This document shows positions 13,522-21,207 of a DNA stretch of 35,853 bases, one piece after another. Numbering within the stretch: position 1 is the first letter of the stretch; the number at the start of each line of letters is the position of its first letter. Below the pieces are notes generated by a model. It saw only the letters and a list, made by a program, of their open reading frames with translations. It made no database searches and was not told the origin of the DNA. The translations under genes and the position numbers were made by a program. Source of the stretch: an uncultured Eubacteriales bacterium (lineage in GTDB: Bacteria > Bacillota > Clostridia > Oscillospirales > Oscillospiraceae); assembly GCA_900550615.1 (NCBI GenBank), contig URSX01000006.1:1-35853 (forward strand). Direction: 5' to 3'.

Positions 13522-14724
13522 TTAGTCGACCACAACGTTGTACCAATCGCCATTCTGCTCAACATGGTACCCGGTCGGAACAATGATCTCGCCCGCGCCG
13601 ACATTGGCATTGGACGGGTCAAACTGGTAGAACGAGCCGCCCTTGACGGTGATCTTAGCATTGGAACCATCCTTGCAGTTCAGCGTCCACTGGGGGGTCA
13701 CGCACTGGAATGTACCACCGTTGATCTCGATGGTCGCATCATTATCGGCATAGATCAGGTCAAAGTGGTCGCTGTGGTCAGCGGGCACGCCCACCTGTCT
13801 GAAGTCACCGCTGTTGATAATGACCTTACCGGTCTTATCAGCCCAAACAGCGACGGCCTCTTCCCAGTCGACCCAAGCGTCATTCTGCTTGATCTGGAAC
13901 TTTGCATATTCCGCAAAAACGCTGGCGCTGATCGTGGTGGTGCCCCCACGCACTTCCACCGTACCATCCTTGCCGGATGCCTGAATATTCTTATCAACTA
14001 TACGATCAGAAGATGTAGAAACGCGAGTGAGAACGGTGGCTGCATTCTCATCATAGGTATTGTCAAAGCTGTCGCTTTCCACAGTGGCCTGCGTTGCATA
14101 GACCTCCAAGCCCAGGTCATAAATCGTAGAGACCCAGCTCTTGCTCTTCGCATTTGCCTCATTGCCAACGGTGGTGGGCATGTAGATCACCACAGCAAAC
14201 GGATCCGTAGATTCCCCTGCTTTCAGGACAGTCCAGCCATCCGTGAGCTGCACGCCCTTCTGCAGTGCCTTTTCAGAGCCGGCAATGGCCGCCCAGGCAT
14301 CCTCACGGGAGTTGAAGGCAGCACCGGTAGTCGCCGTGCCGACCTTCAGATAATCGCCTACATAGAAATAATTGCCGAGAACGTTTTTACCCTTGGTAAC
14401 TCTATAATTGCGGGCAAATTCCGTCTCATACTTGAGCGCCAGCGAGCCGTTGTTCACGATCTTCAGGTACACGACCTCTGTATGGCCGGGCTCCCACAGG
14501 GCGTTGTCGTTAAAGAGCTGCGTCTGATCCGTTGCCTCTGCCCATTCCTTCATATCCTTGCTGTACATCAGCTTGACGTCCAGATTTCCGGACTGGATCT
14601 TGTTGACCCCCGTAGTGGCCGTGTCGGTGAACCACGCGAAGGTGGAACCAACCAGCATCGCCACGCACAGCACCAGCGCGAACACGCTGGCAAGCAGGGA
14701 CCGTTTGGTGGTGTTCTTGCTCAT
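13522..14724 (-). CDS. Secreted protein with SipW-type signal peptide (camelysin/TasA-like start)
   Basis: A 400-residue exported protein. The first 45 residues follow the pattern of SipW-dependent signal peptides: basic KNTTKRS, hydrophobic ASVFALVLCVAMLVG, then STFAWFTDTATTGVN and SGNLDVKL. This is how TasA, camelysin and similar surface proteins begin. The N-terminal half (about 40-230) looks like a TasA/camelysin-type beta domain. The C-terminal part has repeated strand-turn units (KVIINSGDF, TIEINGGTF, KITVKGGSF), suggesting a short beta-helix. I chose ATG 14722-14724 because AAGGAG lies ten bases upstream; the ATG nine bases earlier is too close to it. No sipW signal peptidase gene is in the window. 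A surface or matrix role is inferred from the family. Confidence 0.8.
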   Translation of the reverse strand: MSKNTTKRSLLASVFALVLCVAMLVGSTFAWFTDTATTGVNKIQSGNLDVKLMYSKDMKEWAEATDQTQLFNDNALWEPGHTEVVYLKIVNNGSLALKYETEFARNYRVTKGKNVLGNYFYVGDYLKVGTATTGAAFNSREDAWAAIAGSEKALQKGVQLTDGWTVLKAGESTDPFAVVIYMPTTVGNEANAKSKSWVSTIYDLGLEVYATQATVESDSFDNTYDENAATVLTRVSTSSDRIVDKNIQASGKDGTVEVRGGTTTISASVFAEYAKFQIKQNDAWVDWEEAVAVWADKTGKVIINSGDFRQVGVPADHSDHFDLIYADNDATIEINGGTFQCVTPQWTLNCKDGSNAKITVKGGSFYQFDPSNANVGAGEIIVPTGYHVEQNGDWYNVVVD

Positions 14725-14780
14725 AAGTATCATACTCCTTTTCTGTTTTTTGGCAGCCAATGTCCGATCCGGGAGCACAG

Positions 14781-14824
14781 TTTACTTCTTTGCCTTGCAA
14801 AGAAGTAAAAACCCACGGGTTTTT
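14781..14824. repeat. Two overlapping hairpins in the leader of the SipW-type protein gene
   Basis: A perfect 13-bp inverted repeat, TTTACTTCTTTGC (14781-14793) with GCAAAGAAGTAAA (14797-14809), loop CTT. It abuts AAAACCC/GGGTTTT (14807-14824), which on the minus strand is a small hairpin followed by T-rich sequence. The two share about three bases. Both lie between promoter (14848-14876) and start codon. They could be a dispersed REP-like unit or a regulatory leader. Confidence 0.7.
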
Positions 14825-14847
14825 ATCGGTTGCTCGTTTATATGCTC

Positions 14848-14876
14848 ATTTTAACACCTTTTTATTTCCTACGCAA
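14848..14876 (-). promoter_or_regulatory. Promoter of the SipW-type protein gene
   Basis: On the minus strand, TTGCGT (14871-14876), a 17-base spacer and TAAAAT (14848-14853) with a TGT extension before the -10 box. The leader is about 115 bases long. Confidence 0.7.
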
Positions 14877-14956
14877 GTGTCTTGTCACTTTCTATGTTTT
14901 ACATAAATTTTAGCAAAATTTTTGTATAAAATTTCCATCTACCGTCTATTCCACCG

Positions 14957-14998
14957 AAAAAACACACATCCGACTTCTCCATCGGATGTGTGCTTTTT
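14957..14998. terminator. Terminator of spo0A, bidirectional in form
   Basis: CACACATCCGA (14963-14973) and TCGGATGTGTG (14982-14992) are perfectly inverted. Six T follow on the minus strand, 70 bases after the spo0A stop, and five T on the plus strand. Confidence 0.85.
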
Positions 14999-15065
14999 AC
15001 AGGAAGAAGCTGTTTCCTCCTCCGGGTGCATGCGCTGGTGTGCGCCCAGAGGGCTGCTCTGGTTT

Positions 15066-15824
15066 TCAGGCCCGCTTGCGCCGCATTTTCAGCTGCAGTC
15101 TGTCTGCTATCATTGCGATAAACTCTGAATTCGTCGGTTTTCCCTTGGCCGAGTTCACAGTGTATCCGAAATACTTCTGCAGGGTCTCCAGATCCCCGCG
15201 GTCCCACGCCACCTCGATGGCATGGCGGATGGCCCGTTCTACCCGGGACGGTGTGGTGGAAAAGCGGCTGGCTACCTCCGGATACAGCACCTTGGTCACC
15301 GCGTTGATGACCTCCATATCCTGCACAGCAATGACGATGGCTTCCCGCAGATATTGATACCCCTTGATATGTGCGGGTACGCCGATCTCATGGATGATCG
15401 CTGTCACCTGGCCCTCCAAGGCCGGGGAAAAATCCCCCGTCTCCTGTTGGGGCTGCACCGCCTGGCGCATCAGCTCCAGCAGTGACTCCTCGCTGCAGGG
15501 CTTGGACAGAAAATACCATACGCCCATTTTCACCGCCTGACTCACGGTACGCTGCAGGCAGAAGGCGGACACCACAATGGTCTTCGGGGCCCGCTCGCCC
15601 ATGCTCTGCAGATGCTTGAGCAGGCCGAAGCCGTCCAGCTCCGGAAGTACCAGGTCCATGATCAAAAGCTGTGGGTGCAGCTGCTGCAAAAGGCGCAGTG
15701 CCTCCGCGCCGGAGCCGGTGTCCCCTATCACCTGAAAGTCTCCCGCATTTTCCATGGTCTTTTTCAGCATCATTCGATACTCTTCGCTTGCGTCTGCAAT
15801 GATGACGCTTGCTCTGTTTTCCAT
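15066..15824 (-). CDS. spo0A: Sporulation master regulator Spo0A
   Basis: Response regulator that commits the cell to sporulation. The 252-residue protein has a receiver domain (about 1-122) with the phosphoacceptor Asp57 in LLIMDLVLPELDG, Ser86 at the switch position and Lys108 in FLSKP. The C-terminal Spo0A DNA-binding domain (about 140-252) shows GYQYLREAI, VTKVLYPEVASRF, TTPSRVERAIRHAIEVAW and GKPTNSEFIAMIAD, which is diagnostic. In the acidic pocket only one Asp (Asp11) is seen, because the second usual Asp is Ala12 (ADAS instead of ADDN). The usual upstream neighbour spoIVB is not adjacent; the upstream gene is a divergent hydrogenase operon. A sigma-A-like promoter and a perfect 0A box lie upstream, indicating autoregulation. 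Confidence 0.96.
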   Translation of the reverse strand: MENRASVIIADASEEYRMMLKKTMENAGDFQVIGDTGSGAEALRLLQQLHPQLLIMDLVLPELDGFGLLKHLQSMGERAPKTIVVSAFCLQRTVSQAVKMGVWYFLSKPCSEESLLELMRQAVQPQQETGDFSPALEGQVTAIIHEIGVPAHIKGYQYLREAIVIAVQDMEVINAVTKVLYPEVASRFSTTPSRVERAIRHAIEVAWDRGDLETLQKYFGYTVNSAKGKPTNSEFIAMIADRLQLKMRRKRA

Positions 15825-15849
15825 ATTCTCCCTCGTCCTTACATATTAA

Positions 15850-15931
15850 ATTTTCAGCGCAAAATCTAATCTTCCTCAACAGCAGTCCCCTGACTTGCAT
15901 ATAATTTACCATATTTCAGTGTCGTTTTCAA
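15850..15931 (-). promoter_or_regulatory. spo0A promoter region
   Basis: On the minus strand, TTGAAA (15926-15931), a 17-base spacer and TAAATT (15903-15908) with a TGG extension make a good sigma-A promoter. Closer to the gene, GAGGAAGAT (15869-15877) and GCTGAAAAT (15850-15858), ten bases apart, resemble a sigma-H site. That would reproduce the vegetative plus sporulation promoter pair known for spo0A in Bacillus. The sigma-H reading is tentative. Confidence 0.6.
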
Positions 15932-15971
15932 GAAAATTTTATCGATAATTTACGATTTTGTATGGACGGCT

Positions 15972-15978
15972 TTCGACA
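15972..15978 (-). promoter_or_regulatory. 0A box upstream of spo0A
   Basis: TTCGACA on the plus strand, that is TGTCGAA on the minus strand, equals the Spo0A consensus core. A near match (TTCCGACA) follows at 15981-15988. They lie about 150 bases from spo0A and about 190 bases before the hydrogenase promoter, in the 418-base AT-rich region 15825-16242, which holds no gene. Confidence 0.65.
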
Positions 15979-16163
15979 ATTTCCGACAGTATCCCCTTTT
16001 TCCCTTTAATTAATTTTTTAGCAAACTTTCAAAAAAATATGGAATTCTTTTCGATTTCCGCGCATTTTTTGCCTTTTGCGCCAAAATAATTCCCCTTACT
16101 TTTTCTCTGTATTTCCCTACATTTTTGATAAAAAAATAACATATCAATAACATTTTTTAACAA

Positions 16164-16192
16164 TTGACATTCTGTTTCATTTGTGCCATTCT
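16164..16192 (+). promoter_or_regulatory. Promoter of the hydrogenase operon
   Basis: TTGACA (16164-16169), a 17-base spacer and CATTCT (16187-16192) preceded by TGC as a possible extended -10. The -10 match is only moderate. Confidence 0.45.
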
Positions 16193-16242
16193 AATATGTA
16201 TAAGATCACGAAAACACAAAAATGACAAGGAGTTGATTCCGT

Positions 16243-18078
16243 ATGAGCAGGTTGGATATCAAGTCTCCCAGCCGGGCCGAGACCGTGGTGGAAAACCTCT
16301 ATCGCGACGTGGAGCGGCGCATTGCCGCCAGTCCCCCGGGTCTGTGCCCGGTGGATATGGCGCTGAGCTTTCTGCGCCTGTGCCACGCCCAGAGCTGCGG
16401 CAAATGCGTGCCCTGCCGCATCGGCCTGGGGCAGCTTGCCATGCTCCTGGAGCAGGTGCTCTCCGGCACAGCCACCATGAACACCCTGGTCACCATTGAG
16501 AAGACCGCCCGCAGCATCGTCAATACGGCGGACTGCGCCATCGGGCGCGATGCCGCCCGGCTGGTGCTGGATGGTCTGGAGGGCTTCCGGGATGATTACG
16601 AGGAGCACATCCTCCACCAGCGCTGCCTGGCTGGGCTCAAGTATCCCGTCCCCTGTGTCGCCCTGTGTCCCGCCGGGGTGGATATCCCCGGCTACATGGC
16701 CCTGGTGGGTGAGGATCGCTGCGCCGACGCTGTGCGCCTGATCCGTAAGGATAACCCCTTCCCCACCGCCTGCGCCTATATCTGCGAGCATCCCTGCGAG
16801 GCCCGCTGCCGCCGGAACATGATCGACGATGCCATCAATATCCGGGGGCTGAAGCGCTACGCGGTAGATCACGCCGGAGATGTGCCCCAGCCGGAGTGCG
16901 CTCCCGCCACCGGTAAGACCGTGGCCATCGTGGGCGGCGGCCCCAGCGGCCTCAGCTGCGCCTACTACCTGGCCCTCATGGGCCACAAGGTCACTGTGTT
17001 CGAGGAGGCCAAGCAGCTGGGCGGCATGCTCCGCTATGGCATCCCCAGCTACCGCTTCCCCCGGCACCTGCTGGATGCGGAGATCGCGTCCATCCTGTCC
17101 CTGGGCATTGAGGTACATACCGGTGTTACCGTAGGCAAGGATCTGTGGCTTGAGGAACTGCAAAAGCAGTATGACTGCCTGTACATCGCTATCGGCGCCC
17201 ACCAGGATAAGAAGACCGGCATTCCCGGAGAGGACAGTAAGAACGTTATGTCCGCCGTGGAAATGCTCAAGGCCATCGGAGACGATGTCATGCCCGATTT
17301 CACCGGAAAAAAGGTCGTGGTCATCGGCGGCGGCAATGTGGCCATGGACGTCACCCGCAGCTCCATCCGCCTGGGTGCGGAAACGGTCACCTGCGTGTAC
17401 CGCCGCCGCATTGCGGACATGACCGCCCTGCCCGACGAGGTCACCGGTGCCATGGCCGAGGGGGCGGAGATCATGTCCCTGGCCGCCCCCGTGCGCATCG
17501 AGGCGGACGAAAATGGCGTGGCCAAGGCCCTGTGGGTGCAGCCCCAGCTCATCGGCGAGGCAGACAAGGCCGGCCGGCCCCGGCCCCATGACGCTGCCCT
17601 GGAGCAGGTGCGGCTGGAGGCCGATATCATCGTGGTGGCCATCGGCCAGGGCATTGAGATCAGCGGTTTTGACGCAGCGGGCGTGCCCATTAAGCGCGGT
17701 GCCTTTGTGGCCGGTCTTTCCGGCCAGGTGGGCGACATGGATAATGTTTTCGCCGGGGGAGACTGCGTCACCGGCCCCGCCACCGCCATCCGGGCCATTG
17801 CCGCCGGTAAGGTGGCCGCGGCCAATATCGACGAACACCTGGGCTATCACCACGAGATCACCGTGGATGTGAATATTCCCACCCCCAGGCTGAATAACCG
17901 TCCCCCCCATGGCCGCATTAACACCACCGAGCGGGAAGCCCGCCTGCGCAAGTGCGACTTCGAGGACATCGAGTGCGGCCTGACTCACGAGGGGGCCGTC
18001 ACCGAGGCCTCCCGCTGCCTGCGCTGCGACCACTTCGGCTATGGTGTTTTCAAAGGAGGTCGAGTTGACAAATGGTAA
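16243..18078 (+). CDS. NAD(P)H-linked flavoprotein of the hydrogenase, NuoF-C / GltD-like fusion
   Basis: A 611-residue iron-sulfur flavoprotein that probably moves electrons between NAD(P)H and the hydrogenase encoded next. Domains in order: an N-terminal NuoF-type 4Fe-4S region (SCGKCVPC at 51-58, Cys98); a 4Fe-4S domain as in glutamate synthase small subunit and dihydropyrimidine dehydrogenase (CVALCPAGVDIPGY near 138, CEHPCEARC 181-189); an FAD fold (VAIVGGGPSGLSC near 227-239); a NAD(P) fold (VVVIGGGNVAMD near 358-369); and a late FAD motif (NVFAGGD). A final CLRC (592-595) may add cluster ligands. ATG 16243 has AAGGAG ten bases upstream. The gene overlaps hydA by seven bases. The layout matches glutamate-synthase-linked group A hydrogenases, whose true partner is not settled. 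Confidence 0.88.
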   Translation: MSRLDIKSPSRAETVVENLYRDVERRIAASPPGLCPVDMALSFLRLCHAQSCGKCVPCRIGLGQLAMLLEQVLSGTATMNTLVTIEKTARSIVNTADCAIGRDAARLVLDGLEGFRDDYEEHILHQRCLAGLKYPVPCVALCPAGVDIPGYMALVGEDRCADAVRLIRKDNPFPTACAYICEHPCEARCRRNMIDDAINIRGLKRYAVDHAGDVPQPECAPATGKTVAIVGGGPSGLSCAYYLALMGHKVTVFEEAKQLGGMLRYGIPSYRFPRHLLDAEIASILSLGIEVHTGVTVGKDLWLEELQKQYDCLYIAIGAHQDKKTGIPGEDSKNVMSAVEMLKAIGDDVMPDFTGKKVVVIGGGNVAMDVTRSSIRLGAETVTCVYRRRIADMTALPDEVTGAMAEGAEIMSLAAPVRIEADENGVAKALWVQPQLIGEADKAGRPRPHDAALEQVRLEADIIVVAIGQGIEISGFDAAGVPIKRGAFVAGLSGQVGDMDNVFAGGDCVTGPATAIRAIAAGKVAAANIDEHLGYHHEITVDVNIPTPRLNNRPPHGRINTTEREARLRKCDFEDIECGLTHEGAVTEASRCLRCDHFGYGVFKGGRVDKW

Positions 18079-19808
18079 ATCTCATCATTGACCGCAAGCC
18101 GGTTTCCGTGCCGGAGGGCACGACTATTCTGGAGGCCGCCCGCTCCGTAAACATTGACATCCCCACCCTCTGCTACCTCAAGGGGATCAATGAGATCGCC
18201 GCCTGCCGTCTGTGCATCGTGGAGATTGAGGGGCTGGAGCGGCTGGTCCCCTCCTGCGACAATGTGGTGTCCGAGGGCATCGTGGTGCATACCAATTCCC
18301 CCCGGGTCCGGGAAGCCCGCCGGGTAAACCTGCGGCTGATCCTGAGCCAGCACGATATCCGCTGCACCAAGTGTACCCGCAGCGGCAACTGCAAGCTACA
18401 GGCCCTCACCAACGACTATAACCTTCTGGGCGACCACTATATCAAGGATCTGAAGAAAACGGAGGATGATTTCTCCAACCCCGTTGTGCGTATCGAGAAC
18501 CGCTGCGTGCGCTGCATGCGCTGCGTGCAGGTGTGCGACAAGGTTCAGAGCATGAACATCTGGGATCTGATGGGCACCGGCTCTCACACCACCATCGGTG
18601 TGGCCAAGGCCCGCTCCATCGCCGATTCCGACTGCACCTACTGCGGCCAGTGCATCACCCACTGCCCTGTGGGCGCTCTGCAGGAGCGGGACGACACCGG
18701 CAAGGTCTTCGATGCCCTGGCCGATCCCAAGAAGATCACCGTGGTGCAAATCGCCCCGGCCGTCCGGGCCGCCTGGGCGGAGTATTACCATCTGGATCCC
18801 AAGTTCGCCACAGCTCAGCGGATGGTCACGGCTCTCAAGCAGATCGGCTTTGACTATGTGTTCGACACCGATTTTGCCGCCGACCTGACCATCATGGAGG
18901 AGGCCAGCGAGTTCATTGACCGCTTCACCCATCGGGACCGCTACACCTGGCCCATGTTCACCTCCTGCTGCCCCGGCTGGGTGCGGTTCGTGAAGGGGCA
19001 GTTCCCCCGGTTCGTGAACAATCTCTCCACGGCCAAGAGTCCCCAGCAGATGTTCGGTGCTGTGACCAAGAGCTACTTTGCCAACATGATCGGTGCTGAT
19101 CCCCACGATATCTTCGTGCTGTCCGTAATGCCCTGCGTATCCAAAAAGAGTGAGTGCGTTCTGCCCACCATGGCGGACGCCTGCGGCGATCCGGACGTGG
19201 ACGTGGTGCTCACCACCCGGGAGATGGTGCGCATGTTCCGGGGCGAGCAGATCATTCCCGCCACGCTAGAGGAGACCCCCTTTGACAGTCCCCTGGGCAC
19301 CGGCTCCGGCGCAGCCGTCATCTTCGGTTCCACCGGCGGCGTGATGGACGCCGCCCTGCGCACCGCCTACCACATGGTCACTGGTTCCGATCCGGATCCG
19401 GACGCCTTCCGGGATGTCCGGGGTATGGACGGCTGGAAGGAAGCCCGCTTTGACATTCCCGGCGCCGGCACCGTCCGCATCGCTGTGGTCAGCGGCCTGG
19501 GCAACACACGCCGCCTGATGCGCGCCCTGGAAAAGGGTAAGGTATCCTATGACTTTGTGGAGGTCATGGCCTGCCCCGGCGGCTGTGCCGGCGGCGGCGG
19601 CCAGCCCATCCATGACGGCTGCGAAATGGCAGAAAGCCGGGGCGAGGTTCTGTGGGCGCTGGATAAGGCCCGGGACATCCGCTTCTCCCACGAGAACCCG
19701 GATGTTCTGACGCTGTACCGGGACTATCTGGGCACTCCCGGAAGCGCCAGGGCCCACCACCTGCTCCACACGGATCACCACGGCTGGAAAATGCCCTCTG
19801 AGGAGTGA
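18072..19808 (+). CDS. hydA: [FeFe] hydrogenase, group A
   Basis: Produces or oxidises H2, in the cytoplasm. The 578-residue protein has an N-terminal 2Fe-2S ferredoxin domain (Cys34, 45, 48, 62), a His-ligated 4Fe-4S cluster (His94, Cys98, 101, 107), two further 4Fe-4S clusters (CVRCMRCVQVC 145-155; CTYCGQCITHC 188-198) and the H-cluster domain. All three H-cluster signatures are intact: TSCCPGW (297-303), MPCVSKK (353-359) and MACPGGCAGGGGQP (499-512). A small-subunit-like tail closes the protein. ATG 18072 has GGAGGT nearby and overlaps the end of the flavoprotein gene. The modular form is that of clostridial M3-type enzymes. The HydE, HydF and HydG maturases must lie elsewhere. Strong terminator downstream. 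Confidence 0.97.
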   Translation: MVNLIIDRKPVSVPEGTTILEAARSVNIDIPTLCYLKGINEIAACRLCIVEIEGLERLVPSCDNVVSEGIVVHTNSPRVREARRVNLRLILSQHDIRCTKCTRSGNCKLQALTNDYNLLGDHYIKDLKKTEDDFSNPVVRIENRCVRCMRCVQVCDKVQSMNIWDLMGTGSHTTIGVAKARSIADSDCTYCGQCITHCPVGALQERDDTGKVFDALADPKKITVVQIAPAVRAAWAEYYHLDPKFATAQRMVTALKQIGFDYVFDTDFAADLTIMEEASEFIDRFTHRDRYTWPMFTSCCPGWVRFVKGQFPRFVNNLSTAKSPQQMFGAVTKSYFANMIGADPHDIFVLSVMPCVSKKSECVLPTMADACGDPDVDVVLTTREMVRMFRGEQIIPATLEETPFDSPLGTGSGAAVIFGSTGGVMDAALRTAYHMVTGSDPDPDAFRDVRGMDGWKEARFDIPGAGTVRIAVVSGLGNTRRLMRALEKGKVSYDFVEVMACPGGCAGGGGQPIHDGCEMAESRGEVLWALDKARDIRFSHENPDVLTLYRDYLGTPGSARAHHLLHTDHHGWKMPSEE

Positions 19809-19843
19809 TCCCTGATAAAATATCCCGCATTCCTATATCATCG

Positions 19844-19885
19844 CGCAGCGTGCCGAAAAGTCATTTTCGGCGCGCTGCGTTTTTT
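19844..19885 (+). terminator. Terminator of the hydrogenase operon
   Basis: A 16-bp stem with one T-G mismatch, CGCAGCGTGCCGAAAA (19844-19859) with its partner (19864-19879), then six T. Confidence 0.92.
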
Positions 19886-19982
19886 GTCGTCATTTTATAC
19901 GGAGGAAACCGCTTTCCTCACCCACGTTTGTAAGTATATTCACCAAATCATCGAATTACGCGAATAAATATCCAAATCCGCC

Positions 19983-20011
19983 TTGACATATGCACATAAA
20001 TGTGATAAATT
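19983..20011 (+). promoter_or_regulatory. Promoter of the amino-acid ABC transporter operon
   Basis: TTGACA (19983-19988), a 17-base spacer and TAAATT (20006-20011). The start site near 20018 gives a leader of about 230 bases. The gap 19809-20251 holds the hydrogenase terminator, this promoter, a short leader ORF and small hairpins (for example CCGCA/TGCGG at 20056-20069). Confidence 0.75.
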
Positions 20012-20093
20012 ATGCAACATCAACGAGAGAACCGGTCGGAACGCTCCGCAGCAGTGCGGCATCCGGCACACAGAGGAAAGGCGGTATTGCACT

Positions 20094-20147
20094 ATGAAAC
20101 ACCACCAGATTCAGCCAAAAGTCACCGCTTCACTGCTGCGACGATGA
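20094..20147 (+). CDS. 17-residue leader peptide before the amino-acid ABC transporter
   Basis: ATG 20094 to TGA 20145-20147, with AAAGGCGG nine bases upstream, encodes MKHHQIQPKVTASLLRR. The final two sense codons are CGA CGA, rare Arg codons, next to the stop. The frame sits in the long leader of an amino-acid transporter operon, about 100 bases before the first large gene. The pattern (basic residue, His, basic residue, V, S/T/A/S, L, RR end) resembles the short leader peptides found before sulfur-amino-acid genes in actinobacteria, which end in CRR; here Leu replaces Cys. That likeness is from memory and untested. A role as a translation-coupled sensor of amino acid supply is the most natural idea. 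No clear terminator follows it. Confidence 0.5.
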   Translation: MKHHQIQPKVTASLLRR

Positions 20148-20251
20148 CGGGCAGCCCTCCGGCATTCCGCCGTGCAAACGATCCCTGCATCACGCATATT
20201 CATACCAGAATAAATATTCACTATATACAACATAGGAAAGGATATATTGAA

Positions 20252-21139
20252 ATGAAAAAGTTTGTTTCTCTGTTTCTGGCTCTGCTGACGGTGCTGAGCC
20301 TGGTGGCCTGCGGCAGCAAGACCGATACCAAGACCGACGACAAGTCCGGCGGTTCCACCGTAACCGAACCCGCCAACGCCCTGGAGAAGATCAAGGCAGA
20401 CGGCGTTCTCACCGTGGCCCTGAGCCCCGACTTCTCCCCCATGGAATTCGTGGATTCCTCCAAGATCGACCAGGACCAGTATGTGGGCTTTGATGTGACC
20501 CTGGCCAAGTACATCGCCGACGGCCTGGGCGTAAAGCTGCAGATCGAGGCCATGGGCTTCGATGCCAGCCAGACCGCCGTCTATACCGGCAGCGTACCCA
20601 TGAGCATCTCCGGCTACTCCTGGACCGAGGAGAGAGCCAAGAACTATGAGCTGAGCGATTACTACTACGCCGGCGAGAACGAAACCAGACAGGCCCTGCT
20701 GATCAAGAAGGAAAACGCCGATAAGTACACCACGCCCGAGAGCCTGTCCGGCAAGGATGTGGGCGCCCAGAACGCCTCCTTGCAGATGCAGCTGGTCACC
20801 GAGCAGCTGACTGGTGCCAATCCCATCTCTATCGGCGACATCACCGTGGGTGTCATGGAGCTCAAGAGCGGCAACATCGAGGCCCTGGCCGTGGCCTACG
20901 GCAACGCCGAGATGATCGCGGACGCCAACCCCGACCTGGCCATCTGCACCTGGGAGTTTGACGTGAAGGCCGAGTATTCCGCCAACGTCATCATGATGCA
21001 GAAGGGCGAGACCGAACTGCTGAACGCCGTGAACACCCTCCTGGCCCAGGCAAAGGAAGCCAACCTCTATGACGGCTGGTACAAGGACGCCGTGGAGCTG
21101 GGCAAGAGCGAGAACGCCAAGGAGCTGACCCTGAGCTGA
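20252..21139 (+). CDS. Amino-acid ABC transporter substrate-binding lipoprotein
   Basis: A 295-residue extracellular binding protein anchored by lipid. The signal peptide ends in the lipobox LVAC (Cys20), followed by a Lys/Asp/Thr-rich linker. The mature part is a family 3 solute-binding protein: LEKIKADGVLTVALSPDFSP, then GFDVTLAKYIADGLGVKLQ and a closing YDGWYKD. This family binds polar amino acids, including cystine, glutamine, His and Arg; the ligand is not readable here. ATG 20252 has AAAGGA nine bases upstream. An upstream in-frame extension lacks signal-peptide character and overlaps the leader ORF, so it is rejected. It is the first main gene of an operon with permease, ATPase and M20 hydrolase. 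Confidence 0.93.
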   Translation: MKKFVSLFLALLTVLSLVACGSKTDTKTDDKSGGSTVTEPANALEKIKADGVLTVALSPDFSPMEFVDSSKIDQDQYVGFDVTLAKYIADGLGVKLQIEAMGFDASQTAVYTGSVPMSISGYSWTEERAKNYELSDYYYAGENETRQALLIKKENADKYTTPESLSGKDVGAQNASLQMQLVTEQLTGANPISIGDITVGVMELKSGNIEALAVAYGNAEMIADANPDLAICTWEFDVKAEYSANVIMMQKGETELLNAVNTLLAQAKEANLYDGWYKDAVELGKSENAKELTLS

Positions 21140-21152
21140 GCAAAATTCCGTT

Positions 21153-21177
21153 GGCGGGTACGGCCACCGTACCCGCC
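21153..21177 (+). promoter_or_regulatory. Intercistronic hairpin after the binding-protein gene
   Basis: A perfect 11-bp stem, GGCGGGTACGG (21153-21163) with CCGTACCCGCC (21167-21177), loop CCA, no T tract. Such stems after binding-protein genes protect the 5' part of the mRNA and help make more binding protein than permease (general knowledge). Confidence 0.7.
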
Positions 21178-21207
21178 GATCTTTGAGACCGAGACGAGGA
21201 TATTATC

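Noticed and set aside
15388..15912. 174-codon frame overlapping the start of spo0A
   Set aside because: It is in another frame than spo0A, has no ribosome binding site and no recognisable domain.
16177..18033. 618-codon open frame antisense to the hydrogenase flavoprotein
   Set aside because: Same type of shadow; the plus-strand protein has clear cofactor motifs over the whole length.
20018..20251. T-box or other known riboswitch before the amino-acid transporter
   Set aside because: I looked for the T-box GGTGG/ACCGCG core, SAM-type and glycine-type cores and saw none, and no terminator follows.
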